Source: Cohnella sp. OV330
GTDB lineage: Bacteria; Bacillota; Bacilli; Paenibacillales; Paenibacillaceae
Assembly (NCBI RefSeq): GCF_900112065.1
Contig: NZ_FOKE01000002.1
Location: forward strand, 316,236-380,235
Direction: 5' to 3'
Length of the DNA stretch: 64,000 nt
The notes below the pieces were generated by a model. The model was given only the letters and a program-made list of their open reading frames with translations, was not told the origin of the DNA and ran no database searches. Positions 15,738 through 23,939 of this stretch are shown piece by piece (the stretch's first letter is position 1; every line of letters starts with the position of its first letter). Both the position numbers and the translations under genes were made by a program.

Positions 15738-18098
15738 ATGTCGACATTCCTTTACAAAGTGGGCAAGACAGCCTACGGCAAACCTTGGCCGTTCATCGCC
15801 GGCTGGATCGTCATCCTTGCCGTCGTCCTCGCCCTGCTCGGCGTGAACGGCATCCACGTCAGCTCCGAGATGAAGATCGAGGGCACGGAATCGCAAAAGG
15901 TGCTGGACCAGCTGGCCGAGGAGCTGCCGGCGGCATCCGGCGGTCAAGCCAGCATCGTGTTCACCGCGCCGAAGGGCGAACGCCTCGATACCGCGGAACG
16001 CGGCGCCTTGATTCAAAAGGCGGTGAATGACGTTTACACGAACAAGTACGTCATCAATCCGGCGGAGCTGGCCCAGCAGGCAGCCGCGGGAGCTTCGGCG
16101 GAGGCGGGCCAGGCAAGCGGCCAAGCGGACGGCCAGACGGACGGCAAGGCGGACGGCAAGGCCGCCGCGAACGCGTCCCAAGATAGCGGAGCCGGCCAAG
16201 CCGCCGCCGCAGCGGCGCCATACGGGCCGATGATGATCGACGGCGCGCCGGTGCCCGGCGTCCTGATCGCCGCGGACGGCAGCGTCGCGCTGTTCCAATT
16301 CCAATTCACCATACAGCAGACGTCGCTGCCCGAAGAAGTTCCGGATCAAATCATCGAAGCCGCGGAGAGCGTCCAGCAGGGCGGCTCCGGCATCACCGCG
16401 CTGCCCAGCGACTCGCTGAAGAGCAAACCCGCGATCGGCTCCACCGAAGCGGTCGGCATCGTCGTCGCGGCCGTCGTGCTGCTCATGACGCTCGGCTCGG
16501 TCGTCGCAGCCGGCCTGCCGCTCCTGATCGCCATCCTCGGCGTCGGGATTAGCGTCGGCGCAGCTTTCGCTTTCTCCAAATTCATCACGATGACCGACAT
16601 TACGCCGGTACTCGCGCTTATGGTCGGACTCGCGGTCGGCATCGACTACGCGCTGTTCATCGTCAACCGGCAGCGTCGCATGATTCTCGACCAGGACTTA
16701 AGCGCGCGCGAAGCCGCCAGCCGGGCGGTCGGCACGGCCGGCAGCGCCGTCTTTTTCGCCGGGCTGACCGTCATCATCGCCCTGTGCGGCATGCTCGTCA
16801 TCGGCATCACGTTCTTGTCGGCCATGGCATTGGTTGCAGCGGCGACCGTCCTCGTCAACGTGCTCATCGCCCTGACCTTGCTGCCTGCGCTGCTCGGCCT
16901 CATCGGCGAGCGCATCTGCACGGCCAAGGCGCGCGCCAAAAAGAAAACCTCCGCTTCCGAAAAGCACGGATTCGCGCACGCCTGGGTCAAAGGCATCGTC
17001 AAGGCGCGCTGGCTCGTCGTGGTCCTCGTCATCGTCGTCCTCGGCTTCGCCGCGATACCCGTCGCCGAGATGAAAATGGGCATTCCGTCCGGCGCGACGG
17101 CGAACCTGGACACGGGCGCCCGTCAGAGCTACGACGCCATCTCCGCCGGCTTCGGCGAAGGCTACAACGGACCGCTGCTGCTCGTCGCCGAGCCGCGCGC
17201 CGAATCGGGCAAGATCACGATGGAGACGCTAGGCGCGATCGTTCAGGGCCTCCAGCAGCAGAAGGGCGTCGCGATCGTCTCGCCGATGGGCGTGAACGAA
17301 GCCGGCGACATCGGCATCATCAGCCTGATCCCGACGACCGGACCGACGGACGACGCGACCAAGGATCTCGTGCAGGCGCTCCGCGACGCCGATTCGCCGA
17401 TCGCGAAGGCCAGCGACGTGAAGCTCGGCGTCACGGGCTTCACCGCCATCAACATCGACATGTCCGCCAAGCTGGCGGAGGCGTTCCCGGTCTATATCGT
17501 CATCATCGTGATTTTGTCCCTGATCATCCTGCTGCTCGTCTTCCGGTCGATCATCGTGCCGATCAAGGCGACGGTCGGCTTCCTGCTCAGCGTACTCGCC
17601 ACGTTTGGGATCACGACGGCCGTCTACCAATGGGGCTGGCTCCATTCGTTGTTCGGCTTCGACACCGGCGGACCGCTGCTCAGCTTCATGCCGATTCTGG
17701 TGACAGGCATTCTGTACGGCCTGGCCATGGACTATCAGGTGTTCCTGGTCAGCTCGATGCGCGAATCCTACGTTCACGGGCATAAAGGAATCGACGGCGT
17801 CGTGCACGGCTACGAGCAGGCCAGCCGCGTCGTCGTCGCCGCCGCCGTCATCATGGTATCCGTATTCGCCGGCTTTATATTCGCGCCCGACATCATGATC
17901 AAGCAGATCGGGTTCGCCCTTGCCGTCGGCATCCTCGTCGACGCCTTCATCGTTCGCATGGCCCTCGTCCCCGCGGTCATGGCGATCTTCGGCAACGCCG
18001 CTTGGCGTCTGCCCAAGTGGCTCGACCGTCTCCTGCCCAATCTGGACGTCGAAGGCGACAAGCTGCTCGCGCAGCTAAAAGCCAAAGGCGAAAACTGA
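15738..18098 (+). CDS. MMPL/RND-type membrane exporter
   Basis: This 786-residue protein has the double MMPL layout. A first membrane span (about 18-38) is followed by an extracellular loop, then five spans (about 235-395). A second extracellular loop and a second set of five spans (about 575-770) follow. Signatures include GLAVGIDYALFIVNRQR (first half) and GILYGLAMDYQVFLVS (second half), the proton-relay Asp regions of this family. The first outer loop has a low-complexity Ala/Gln/Gly/Asp stretch (about 113-165), unlike most homologues. Substrate unknown; Firmicute relatives (YdfJ, FarE) export lipids or drugs. GGAGAG lies upstream of the ATG. Confidence 0.93.
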   Translation: MSTFLYKVGKTAYGKPWPFIAGWIVILAVVLALLGVNGIHVSSEMKIEGTESQKVLDQLAEELPAASGGQASIVFTAPKGERLDTAERGALIQKAVNDVYTNKYVINPAELAQQAAAGASAEAGQASGQADGQTDGKADGKAAANASQDSGAGQAAAAAAPYGPMMIDGAPVPGVLIAADGSVALFQFQFTIQQTSLPEEVPDQIIEAAESVQQGGSGITALPSDSLKSKPAIGSTEAVGIVVAAVVLLMTLGSVVAAGLPLLIAILGVGISVGAAFAFSKFITMTDITPVLALMVGLAVGIDYALFIVNRQRRMILDQDLSAREAASRAVGTAGSAVFFAGLTVIIALCGMLVIGITFLSAMALVAAATVLVNVLIALTLLPALLGLIGERICTAKARAKKKTSASEKHGFAHAWVKGIVKARWLVVVLVIVVLGFAAIPVAEMKMGIPSGATANLDTGARQSYDAISAGFGEGYNGPLLLVAEPRAESGKITMETLGAIVQGLQQQKGVAIVSPMGVNEAGDIGIISLIPTTGPTDDATKDLVQALRDADSPIAKASDVKLGVTGFTAINIDMSAKLAEAFPVYIVIIVILSLIILLLVFRSIIVPIKATVGFLLSVLATFGITTAVYQWGWLHSLFGFDTGGPLLSFMPILVTGILYGLAMDYQVFLVSSMRESYVHGHKGIDGVVHGYEQASRVVVAAAVIMVSVFAGFIFAPDIMIKQIGFALAVGILVDAFIVRMALVPAVMAIFGNAAWRLPKWLDRLLPNLDVEGDKLLAQLKAKGEN

Positions 18099-18121
18099 TC
18101 GCGTACCCAAACGCAACATTG

Positions 18122-18162
18122 AAAACCGCCTGCAGCGTTCCATGGCTGCAGGCGGTTTTTTG
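18122..18162 (+). terminator. Terminator after the MMPL gene
   Basis: AACCGCCTGCAGC pairs with GCTGCAGGCGGTT around an 8-base loop and is followed by TTTTTT. It lies 24 bases after the MMPL stop and ends the TetR-MMPL transcript. Confidence 0.92.
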
Positions 18163-18255
18163 CCCGTTATTTTCAAGTGCCGTTCCGGCATAGTTCGCTG
18201 CCGCAATCGGAAACCTATTTACGCTGTTCCACTTTAAGATCGGGAGGTGCAACAC

Positions 18256-18408
18256 ATGCCGAACAACAAGCAAAACGGAACGACCCGCAAAGGCCAAAAC
18301 GTTCAAGCGAACAAGGCTCCGGTCTCGTCCCAATTCGACACGGAATTCGCGTCCGAGCAATCCCCTGGCACCGGTTCCGTGACGAAGCTGCCTAGCCGCA
18401 AAGGCTAA
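18256..18408 (+). CDS. Gamma-type small acid-soluble spore protein
   Basis: This 50-residue ORF starts at an ATG, 6 bases after a strong GGGAGGTG ribosome site. The sequence is hydrophilic and rich in Asn, Gln, Lys and Thr. It contains GQNVQANKAP and SSQFDTEFASEQS, the signature of gamma-type SASPs (SspE family, typically GTNVQ... and GQFGTEFASET). Those proteins are spore-core amino-acid reserves degraded at germination by the GPR protease. It is shorter than SspE (84 residues in B. subtilis), with one unit of the FxTEFASE repeat rather than two. It lies just upstream of the germination operon, fitting late forespore expression. Confidence 0.85.
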   Translation: MPNNKQNGTTRKGQNVQANKAPVSSQFDTEFASEQSPGTGSVTKLPSRKG

Positions 18409-18487
18409 CGCATGACCCATGGATGTGCCGCCGCCTGGTCAAAATAGCCAGCTGCGAACGACTGCGTCCATGCTCTCCCGACAAGCA

Positions 18488-18534
18488 TTGAAAGCGATAG
18501 GGCTGTCCCGACCGGGGACGGCCCTTTCGCTTGC
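18488..18534 (+). terminator. Probable terminator after the gamma-SASP gene
   Basis: GAAAGCGATAGGGCTGTCCC pairs with GGGGACGGCCCTTTCGC, a long GC-rich hairpin with a small bulge and loop, followed by TTGCTTGC. The weak T-tract lowers confidence. Position fits the end of the small spore gene, 80 bases upstream. Confidence 0.6.
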
Positions 18535-18545
18535 TTGCGCACGGC

Positions 18546-18575
18546 GCATAATTTCACCCCCTTTTATCCACAATA
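18546..18575 (+). promoter_or_regulatory. Candidate sigma-G (forespore) promoter of the ger operon
   Basis: GCATA (18546-18550) and CACAATA (18569-18575) are 18 bases apart. They match the known sigma-G consensus (-35 GHATR; -10 CATNHTA) at 5/5 and 6/7 positions. The start codon follows 40 bases later. Germinant receptor operons are normally sigma-G dependent. Confidence 0.5.
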
Positions 18576-18615
18576 CAAGGGTTCCATTTTTACCCTGCCG
18601 AGGGAGGTGCGATCC

Positions 18616-19707
18616 ATGGTCCAGTACAGCCGCTTCCAATTGTCAGCCCTGATCATTCTTTTTCAGATCGGCAGCTCCTCGTTGTTCCTGCTGGCCAGCG
18701 ACGCCAAGCGCGACGCCTGGATCGCCACGCTCTTCGCCATGCTCGTCGGCTTCGCGCTGCTCGCGTTCGTCACCCTGACGATCCAAAAGCTCGCGCCTCG
18801 CCAGAATCTCATCGACATCCTGCTGGCCCACTTCGGACGGTATGCGGGCACGCTGCTTGCCATTTCTTACGTCTTCTACTTCAGCTATAAATCGATCCGG
18901 AATTTCCGCGAATTCAGCGATCTCATGATCGTTTATTTGCTGCCGCATACCCCGCTTGCCGTCGTTTTGCTCTTATTAATTCTATTGTCCGCCTATGCGG
19001 TTTATCAGGGGGTGGAGGTGTTTTTCCGCCTGGCCGAGGTTCTCCTGCCGGTCGTTTTGATCGTCTATTGCGCGCTGATCTTCTTGCTGATCGGCGCAGA
19101 TATCGTTCATTTCGACCGGCTACAGCCGATGATGGAGGAGGGCGTGCGGCCGGTTTTCGACGCCGCCATTCCCGAGGTCATTTCTTTTCCGTTCGGAGAG
19201 ATGGTCGTTTTTCTGATGCTCTGGCAATATTACGGCGACCGCAAGACGTTAAGCCGGGTCACTTTATACAGCTATTTGTTCGCGGGCGTCTTCATCGTCA
19301 TCACCAATATGGCCATCATCGGCAGCCTCGGTCCGGTGTCGCTGATCAGCTCCATACCGTTCATGATGGGCACGAGCTTCGTCCAGATCGCGAGCATCAT
19401 CGAACGGATGGATCCCTTCGTCGCCCTGCTTCTTTTCACCGGCGTCTTCATGAAGCAAACGACTTATTTTTTGGCCGCGACGCTGGCCGCGTCCCGGCTG
19501 CTCAAGCTGAACCACCGCACCATGATTGTCCCGGTCGGGATGGCGATCTTCTGCGGCTCGCTGATGTTCCGCAGCCAAATGGCGCAGGTGTGGGTCGGCT
19601 TCAAATACAACTTGAAATATCACTTTCCGATCTTTCAAATCGCCATTCCCTTGCTCCTGCTTCTGATCATGCTGGCGAAAAACCGACGAATGAAGGTGCG
19701 CGCGTGA
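18616..19707 (+). CDS. Spore germination protein, GerAB family (permease-like subunit, first copy)
   Basis: This 363-residue integral membrane protein has ten predicted spans of the amino-acid permease fold typical of GerAB/endospore germination permeases. Family signatures include the N-terminal SALIILFQIGSSSLFL and ISFPFGEMVVFLMLW. An upstream in-frame ATG exists at 18535, but AGGGAGGTG lies 6 bases before 18616, which decides the start. GerAB subunits bind germinant amino acids and sit in the spore inner membrane with GerAA and GerAC (known). Unusually, this copy precedes GerAA and a second GerAB follows (21251). Confidence 0.9.
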   Translation: MVQYSRFQLSALIILFQIGSSSLFLLASDAKRDAWIATLFAMLVGFALLAFVTLTIQKLAPRQNLIDILLAHFGRYAGTLLAISYVFYFSYKSIRNFREFSDLMIVYLLPHTPLAVVLLLLILLSAYAVYQGVEVFFRLAEVLLPVVLIVYCALIFLLIGADIVHFDRLQPMMEEGVRPVFDAAIPEVISFPFGEMVVFLMLWQYYGDRKTLSRVTLYSYLFAGVFIVITNMAIIGSLGPVSLISSIPFMMGTSFVQIASIIERMDPFVALLLFTGVFMKQTTYFLAATLAASRLLKLNHRTMIVPVGMAIFCGSLMFRSQMAQVWVGFKYNLKYHFPIFQIAIPLLLLLIMLAKNRRMKVRA

Positions 19708-21254
19708 CCGAACGACGTTCAACCCCGATTTCCGAATCGTCCGCGTCCGCGCTGGAATGGATCATGGACGAGCTGGGCCACGGCGCGGATATCGTGACCC
19801 GCGCGTTTGCCTGCGGCGGCGCGGACGATCAGCCGCTCATAACGCTCGTCTATATCGAAGGACTCGTCGATCCGATGGCCGTCAACGGGAGGATCGTCGA
19901 CCGCATTCTGGATGCGTCGCAAACGCTTGGCGAAGCGGCTTCCGCCCCGGAACGATTGCGGCTGCTCAAGGAGAAGGTATTGGCCGTCGGCGGCATCACG
20001 GAGGTGCAATCCGGCGAACACATCCTGAAGTCGCTCCTTGAGGGCCATTCGATCGTGCTTGCCGAAGGCAGTGCGAACGCCATATGCGCGAATACGGCGG
20101 GCGGCGAGCATCGCGGCGTCGAAGAACCGAGCTCCCAGACCGTCATCCGCGGTCCGAAGGAAGGCTTCACCGAAAGCATTCGAACGAACGTTTCGCTCAT
20201 CCGGAGAAAAATCAAGTCGCCGAAGCTGAGGATCGATTATAAAAGCATCGGAACGGTGACGCAAACCCAAATCGCCGTCGTCTACCTGAAGGACATCGCG
20301 AACCAAAAAATCGTCGACGAAATTCACGAACGGCTCGACGGCATCGATACCGACAGCATTCTGGAGAGCGGCTATATCGAAGAGTTCATCCAGGACCGTA
20401 CGTTCACGCCGTTTCCGACGCTGCAAAACCTGGAGCGCCCCGACGCGATCGTCGGCGGGATTCTGGAAGGCCAGATCGCGGTCATCGTGGACGGCACGCC
20501 GTTCGTGCTGCTCGCGCCGGTGACGTTCAACCGTTTTTTTCAATCGAGCGAGGACTATTATCAACGCTTCGACATCGCTTCCTTTCTGCGATTGATCCGG
20601 TTCGGTTCCTTCCTCGTGTCGATGCTGCTCCCTTCGCTGTACATCGCGATCACGACCTTTCATCAGGAAATGATTCCGACGACGCTGCTGGTCAGCTTGG
20701 CCGCGCAGCGGGAGGGAACGCCGTTCCCGGCGATCGTGGAAGCCTTCATCATGGAGATTACCTTCGAAGTGCTCCGCGAAGCCGGGGTACGCATGCCGAG
20801 GGCGATGGGTTCGGCGATCTCGATCGTCGGCGCTCTCGTGCTCGGTCAAGCCGCCGTGCAGGCAGGGCTCGTATCGGCGGCGATGGTCATCGTCGTTTCC
20901 TTTACGGCCATCGCGAACTTCGTCATCCCGGCGATCAACATGGCGACGGCCTCCCGGCTCATCCGCTTCGCCATGATGATATTGGGCGGTACCTTCGGCT
21001 TGTTCGGCGTCATGACCGGACTGATGTTTTTGCTGATTCACATGGTCAGCCTGCGGTCGTTCGGCATTCCGTTCATGCTGCCGATGTCGCCGCTCTCGAT
21101 CTCCAATCTGAAGGATGTATTCATCCGGCTGCCGTGGTGGGCCCTCTCGACCAGGCCGCGGCTGATCGCGGATCCGAAGGCGAACGTACGGCAAGGAAAA
21201 AATCAGAAGCCCGCTCCGCCCTCGTCATCTGCCGGCGAAAGGAACGACGAATGA
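19704..21254 (+). CDS. Spore germination protein, GerAA family
   Basis: Read from the GTG at 19704, which overlaps the preceding stop (GTGA), the protein has 516 residues, close to the family length (about 480-530). An AAGGTG ribosome site precedes it. The N-terminal soluble domain (1-260) contains TESIRTNVSLIRRKIKSP, which is near-invariant in GerAA proteins, and the EGQIAVIVDGTPFVLLAP block. The rest is membrane spans (about 285-480). GerAA forms a pentameric ion channel that opens in response to germinant (known). The reading frame is open upstream, but there it overlaps the GerAB gene in another frame. Confidence 0.93.
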   Translation: MTERRSTPISESSASALEWIMDELGHGADIVTRAFACGGADDQPLITLVYIEGLVDPMAVNGRIVDRILDASQTLGEAASAPERLRLLKEKVLAVGGITEVQSGEHILKSLLEGHSIVLAEGSANAICANTAGGEHRGVEEPSSQTVIRGPKEGFTESIRTNVSLIRRKIKSPKLRIDYKSIGTVTQTQIAVVYLKDIANQKIVDEIHERLDGIDTDSILESGYIEEFIQDRTFTPFPTLQNLERPDAIVGGILEGQIAVIVDGTPFVLLAPVTFNRFFQSSEDYYQRFDIASFLRLIRFGSFLVSMLLPSLYIAITTFHQEMIPTTLLVSLAAQREGTPFPAIVEAFIMEITFEVLREAGVRMPRAMGSAISIVGALVLGQAAVQAGLVSAAMVIVVSFTAIANFVIPAINMATASRLIRFAMMILGGTFGLFGVMTGLMFLLIHMVSLRSFGIPFMLPMSPLSISNLKDVFIRLPWWALSTRPRLIADPKANVRQGKNQKPAPPSSSAGERNDE

Positions 21255-22366
21255 AAGAGAAAATCACGTCCTTTCAAGTGTCGGCGCTTATCATGTTCAC
21301 GATCGCGCCGACGGGCATCCTGCTGGTTCCCGGCGCGATCACGGCGTTCGCGAAGCAAAACGCCTGGCAATCGGCGGTGCTCGGCACGCTTATCGGAATT
21401 GGGATCGCGGCGCTGATCGGCTACATATGCAATCAAAACCCCGGCATGCCCCTGATGACCTGGCTGGAAAGACGATTCGGACGATGGGCTTGCGTCTTGA
21501 TCGGCCTGTTCCTGGCCCGCTACTATATCACGGTCTCCGTGATCACGCTGAGCGAGTTTTCGAACTTTATATCCGACGAAGTGCTGCACCGCACGCCTCA
21601 ATGGCTGACGATGACGATCATCATGCTGGTCGTGCTTTATGCGGTCGGCCAAGGCATCGAGACGATCGTCAGGGTGAATATGATCACGTTTCTCGTCTCG
21701 GCCCTGCTGATCGCCGCAGGCTCTCTCCTGATCGTGGAAAACATGCATGCGAAGCCGCTGCTCCCGTTGTGGGAAGGTTCGTTCGCGCCCGTGCTGAAAG
21801 GCAGTCTCCTGCCCGCCAGCTGGCTGTCCGAGGTCGCCGTACTGCTGCTGCTGGCGCCTTATATCAAGGAAAAAAACAGCGCGATTCGAACGGGAGTCGC
21901 CGGCGTAGCGCTGGCCGGCGCGGCGATCAGCGCCACCGTCGCCGTCTCGATCGCGACATTCGGCCCGAAGCTCGTACCGCTCATCACCTATCCCGGTTTT
22001 TTTATTGTGAGCGTCGTCGAGATCGGCAGCCTGCTCGAGCGTCTCGAGATCGTGTTCATCTCGATCTGGCTGCTGACGATGTATTTGAAGCTCTCGGTGC
22101 TGATGTTCGGGGCCGCCCAGTGCCTGATTCAAACCTTCCGGATCCGCAGCGAGCGGCCGTTCCTGCTCGCGCTCGGCCTGTTTGTCGTGCTGAACGCGAT
22201 TTGTTCGTGGGGCAATGCCGCGGATTTTTATTCATTCACGGTTAAAGCCGGATTTTTGGACCTGCTGTTCAGCAACGTGCTGCTGCCGGCGCTTATCGCG
22301 GCCGGCCTGCTGGTCACCGCCAAAGGAACGAGGAGGCAACGGTCCTATGACGCGAACGATTCGTAA
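21251..22366 (+). CDS. Spore germination protein, GerAB family (second copy)
   Basis: The start ATG overlaps the GerAA stop (ATGA), giving a 371-residue permease-like protein. The opening KEKITSFQVSALIMFTIAPTGILLVPG and PLMTWLERRFGRW are typical of GerAB. It differs strongly from the copy at 18616, so the operon holds two unlike germinant-binding subunits around one GerAA. Downstream it overlaps the GerAC start. Confidence 0.92.
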   Translation: MKEKITSFQVSALIMFTIAPTGILLVPGAITAFAKQNAWQSAVLGTLIGIGIAALIGYICNQNPGMPLMTWLERRFGRWACVLIGLFLARYYITVSVITLSEFSNFISDEVLHRTPQWLTMTIIMLVVLYAVGQGIETIVRVNMITFLVSALLIAAGSLLIVENMHAKPLLPLWEGSFAPVLKGSLLPASWLSEVAVLLLLAPYIKEKNSAIRTGVAGVALAGAAISATVAVSIATFGPKLVPLITYPGFFIVSVVEIGSLLERLEIVFISIWLLTMYLKLSVLMFGAAQCLIQTFRIRSERPFLLALGLFVVLNAICSWGNAADFYSFTVKAGFLDLLFSNVLLPALIAAGLLVTAKGTRRQRSYDANDS

Positions 22367-23579
22367 AGGCATGTTGGCTGCAGCCTGCCTGGCCGTCTGC
22401 CTCATGCTGTCCGGCTGCTGGGACCGGACCGAGCTCAACGAGCTCGCCATCACTTCCGCCACGAGCTTCGACAAGACCGATAAGGGATGGACCATCTCCT
22501 ACCAGGTCATCATTCCGTCCGCGATCTCCTCCGGCTACGGCAGCGGCGCCTCGGGCGGCGGAAGCGCGCCGATCACTGTCTACACGACGTCGGGAAAGAC
22601 AATCCGGGAGGCGGTGTCCCGCAGTGTCCTGGAAAGTCCGAGGCAGCTCTATTTTGCGCATAACCGCGTGCTGATCGTGAGCGAGAGAGCCGCCCGCGCC
22701 GGTATGAACGCCATCCTGGACGTGTATTTCAGGCAGCCGGAAGCGCGGGAGACCGTCAATATTTTGATTGCAGAGGGGGATCCTTCGCGAATGCTCCGTC
22801 AATTGTTCGCCATGCAGCGCATCAGCGGAGAGGGGCTGCAGTCGCTGATCGCGAAGGAAAGCAGGATCGATTCGATGCTGCCCGCCGTCAAGGTATACGA
22901 ATTCGCGATGAGCATCGTGGGGGACGCCCGGAGCGGCGTATTGCCCGAAATCTACATCGGCGGCTCGCCGGACGTGAACGGGACGGATCAACTGTCGAAG
23001 ACCAGCTTGACGGCGAGACTTAAGCTCGGACGCCTGGCGTTGTTCAAAGCCGATCAGATGGTCGGCTGGCTGAACCAGCGGGAAGCGCTCGGCGTCTCCT
23101 TTATCGCCGACCGCATCAAATTTGCCACCTTCGCTTTTCCATGCGGCAACAGGGGCCAGACGGAGCAGCTGGGAACCTTCCGAATCACGAAGTCTTCGAC
23201 GAAGCTCGTGCCGAGGCGAGCCGGCGATCGGCTGACGATGGACGTTCGCATTCGGACGGAAGGCGCGCTCGAAGAGATGAACTGTGCGCTCGATCTGCTG
23301 GATCCGAGCGTCCTCCAACAATTGGAAGCCCGGTTAAAGGAGGAAATCGAAAATTTCGTCGACGAGGCCTGGGAGGCCGTCAGAACGCAAAAAACCGACG
23401 TTCTCGGCTTCGCGGACGCCGTCCATCGGCATGATCCGAAATACTGGAAGAAATTGAAGAAAAACTGGGACGAGCAGTTCGCGGCGATCTCGATGAAGAC
23501 CGACGTCAAAGTGAAAATCGAGCGGGTCGGCGTCAGCACCAAATCGTTCAAAAAGCTCGAGGAGCAGGATACCGAATGA
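22347..23579 (+). CDS. Spore germination lipoprotein, Ger(x)C (GerAC) family
   Basis: This 410-residue protein has a lipoprotein signal peptide with lipobox LSGC (Cys24), followed at once by WDRTELNELAI, the hallmark of GerAC proteins. The C-terminal region has the usual GerAC three-domain pattern, ending in Lys-rich helices. The start ATG at 22347 follows AGGAGG by 10 bases and overlaps the end of gerAB by 20 bases. It is the third receptor subunit, anchored to the outer face of the spore inner membrane. Confidence 0.93.
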   Translation: MTRTIRKGMLAAACLAVCLMLSGCWDRTELNELAITSATSFDKTDKGWTISYQVIIPSAISSGYGSGASGGGSAPITVYTTSGKTIREAVSRSVLESPRQLYFAHNRVLIVSERAARAGMNAILDVYFRQPEARETVNILIAEGDPSRMLRQLFAMQRISGEGLQSLIAKESRIDSMLPAVKVYEFAMSIVGDARSGVLPEIYIGGSPDVNGTDQLSKTSLTARLKLGRLALFKADQMVGWLNQREALGVSFIADRIKFATFAFPCGNRGQTEQLGTFRITKSSTKLVPRRAGDRLTMDVRIRTEGALEEMNCALDLLDPSVLQQLEARLKEEIENFVDEAWEAVRTQKTDVLGFADAVHRHDPKYWKKLKKNWDEQFAAISMKTDVKVKIERVGVSTKSFKKLEEQDTE

Positions 23580-23824
23580 AGCTGACCCTGCTCCTCGGAA
23601 TTGCCGCAGTTGGCTTGTTCCTGTTCGCTTATATCGGATGCAAAGCGATGCTGGCGCACGGCAGAAAAAGCGAATCCGCCGGCTTCCTCGCGCTGATCGC
23701 CTGGAGCGCCTACATGGGTCTGGCCAACTTGAACGAATGGCCCAGCCTGACGCTGATCAGCCTGCAACAATCCGTGATCAATCCGGCCGGCGGTTGGCTC
23801 TTGCATTTGATTCATTACCGGTGA
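23576..23824 (+). CDS. Small membrane protein at the end of the ger operon
   Basis: The ATG overlaps the GerAC stop (ATGA), showing translational coupling. The 82-residue product has one clear N-terminal span (about 3-24) and a second hydrophobic segment (about 36-50), joined by a short basic loop. Small D-subunit-like proteins are known at the ends of some ger operons, and this may be one. No homology was recognised with certainty. Confidence 0.75.
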   Translation: MKLTLLLGIAAVGLFLFAYIGCKAMLAHGRKSESAGFLALIAWSAYMGLANLNEWPSLTLISLQQSVINPAGGWLLHLIHYR

Positions 23825-23844
23825 CGGCGCGGCCCGACGGTAGG

Positions 23845-23904
23845 CAAGCAAAAGCCGTCGTCGCCGCGGGGAAGTCCCCGGGTCGACGAACGGCTCTTTG
23901 CTTG
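23845..23904. terminator. Long bidirectional hairpin between the ger operon and the convergent secreted-protein gene
   Basis: GCAAAAGCCGTCGTCG and CGACGAACGGCTCTTTGC form the outer stem, with CGGGGAAGTCCCCG as an inner hairpin. It lies 20 bases after the ger operon and 35 bases after the convergent gene's stop at 23940. There is no good T-tract, so termination may rely on hairpin strength from both sides. Confidence 0.6.
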
Positions 23905-23939
23905 CTTGAGGTTCTTCTTGCTTGCGGTGCTGTTTCCTT

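Noticed and set aside
19068-19703. Upstream part of the long plus-strand frame ahead of gerAA
   Set aside because: It overlaps the gerAB gene in another frame and has no GerAA character until the GTG at 19704.
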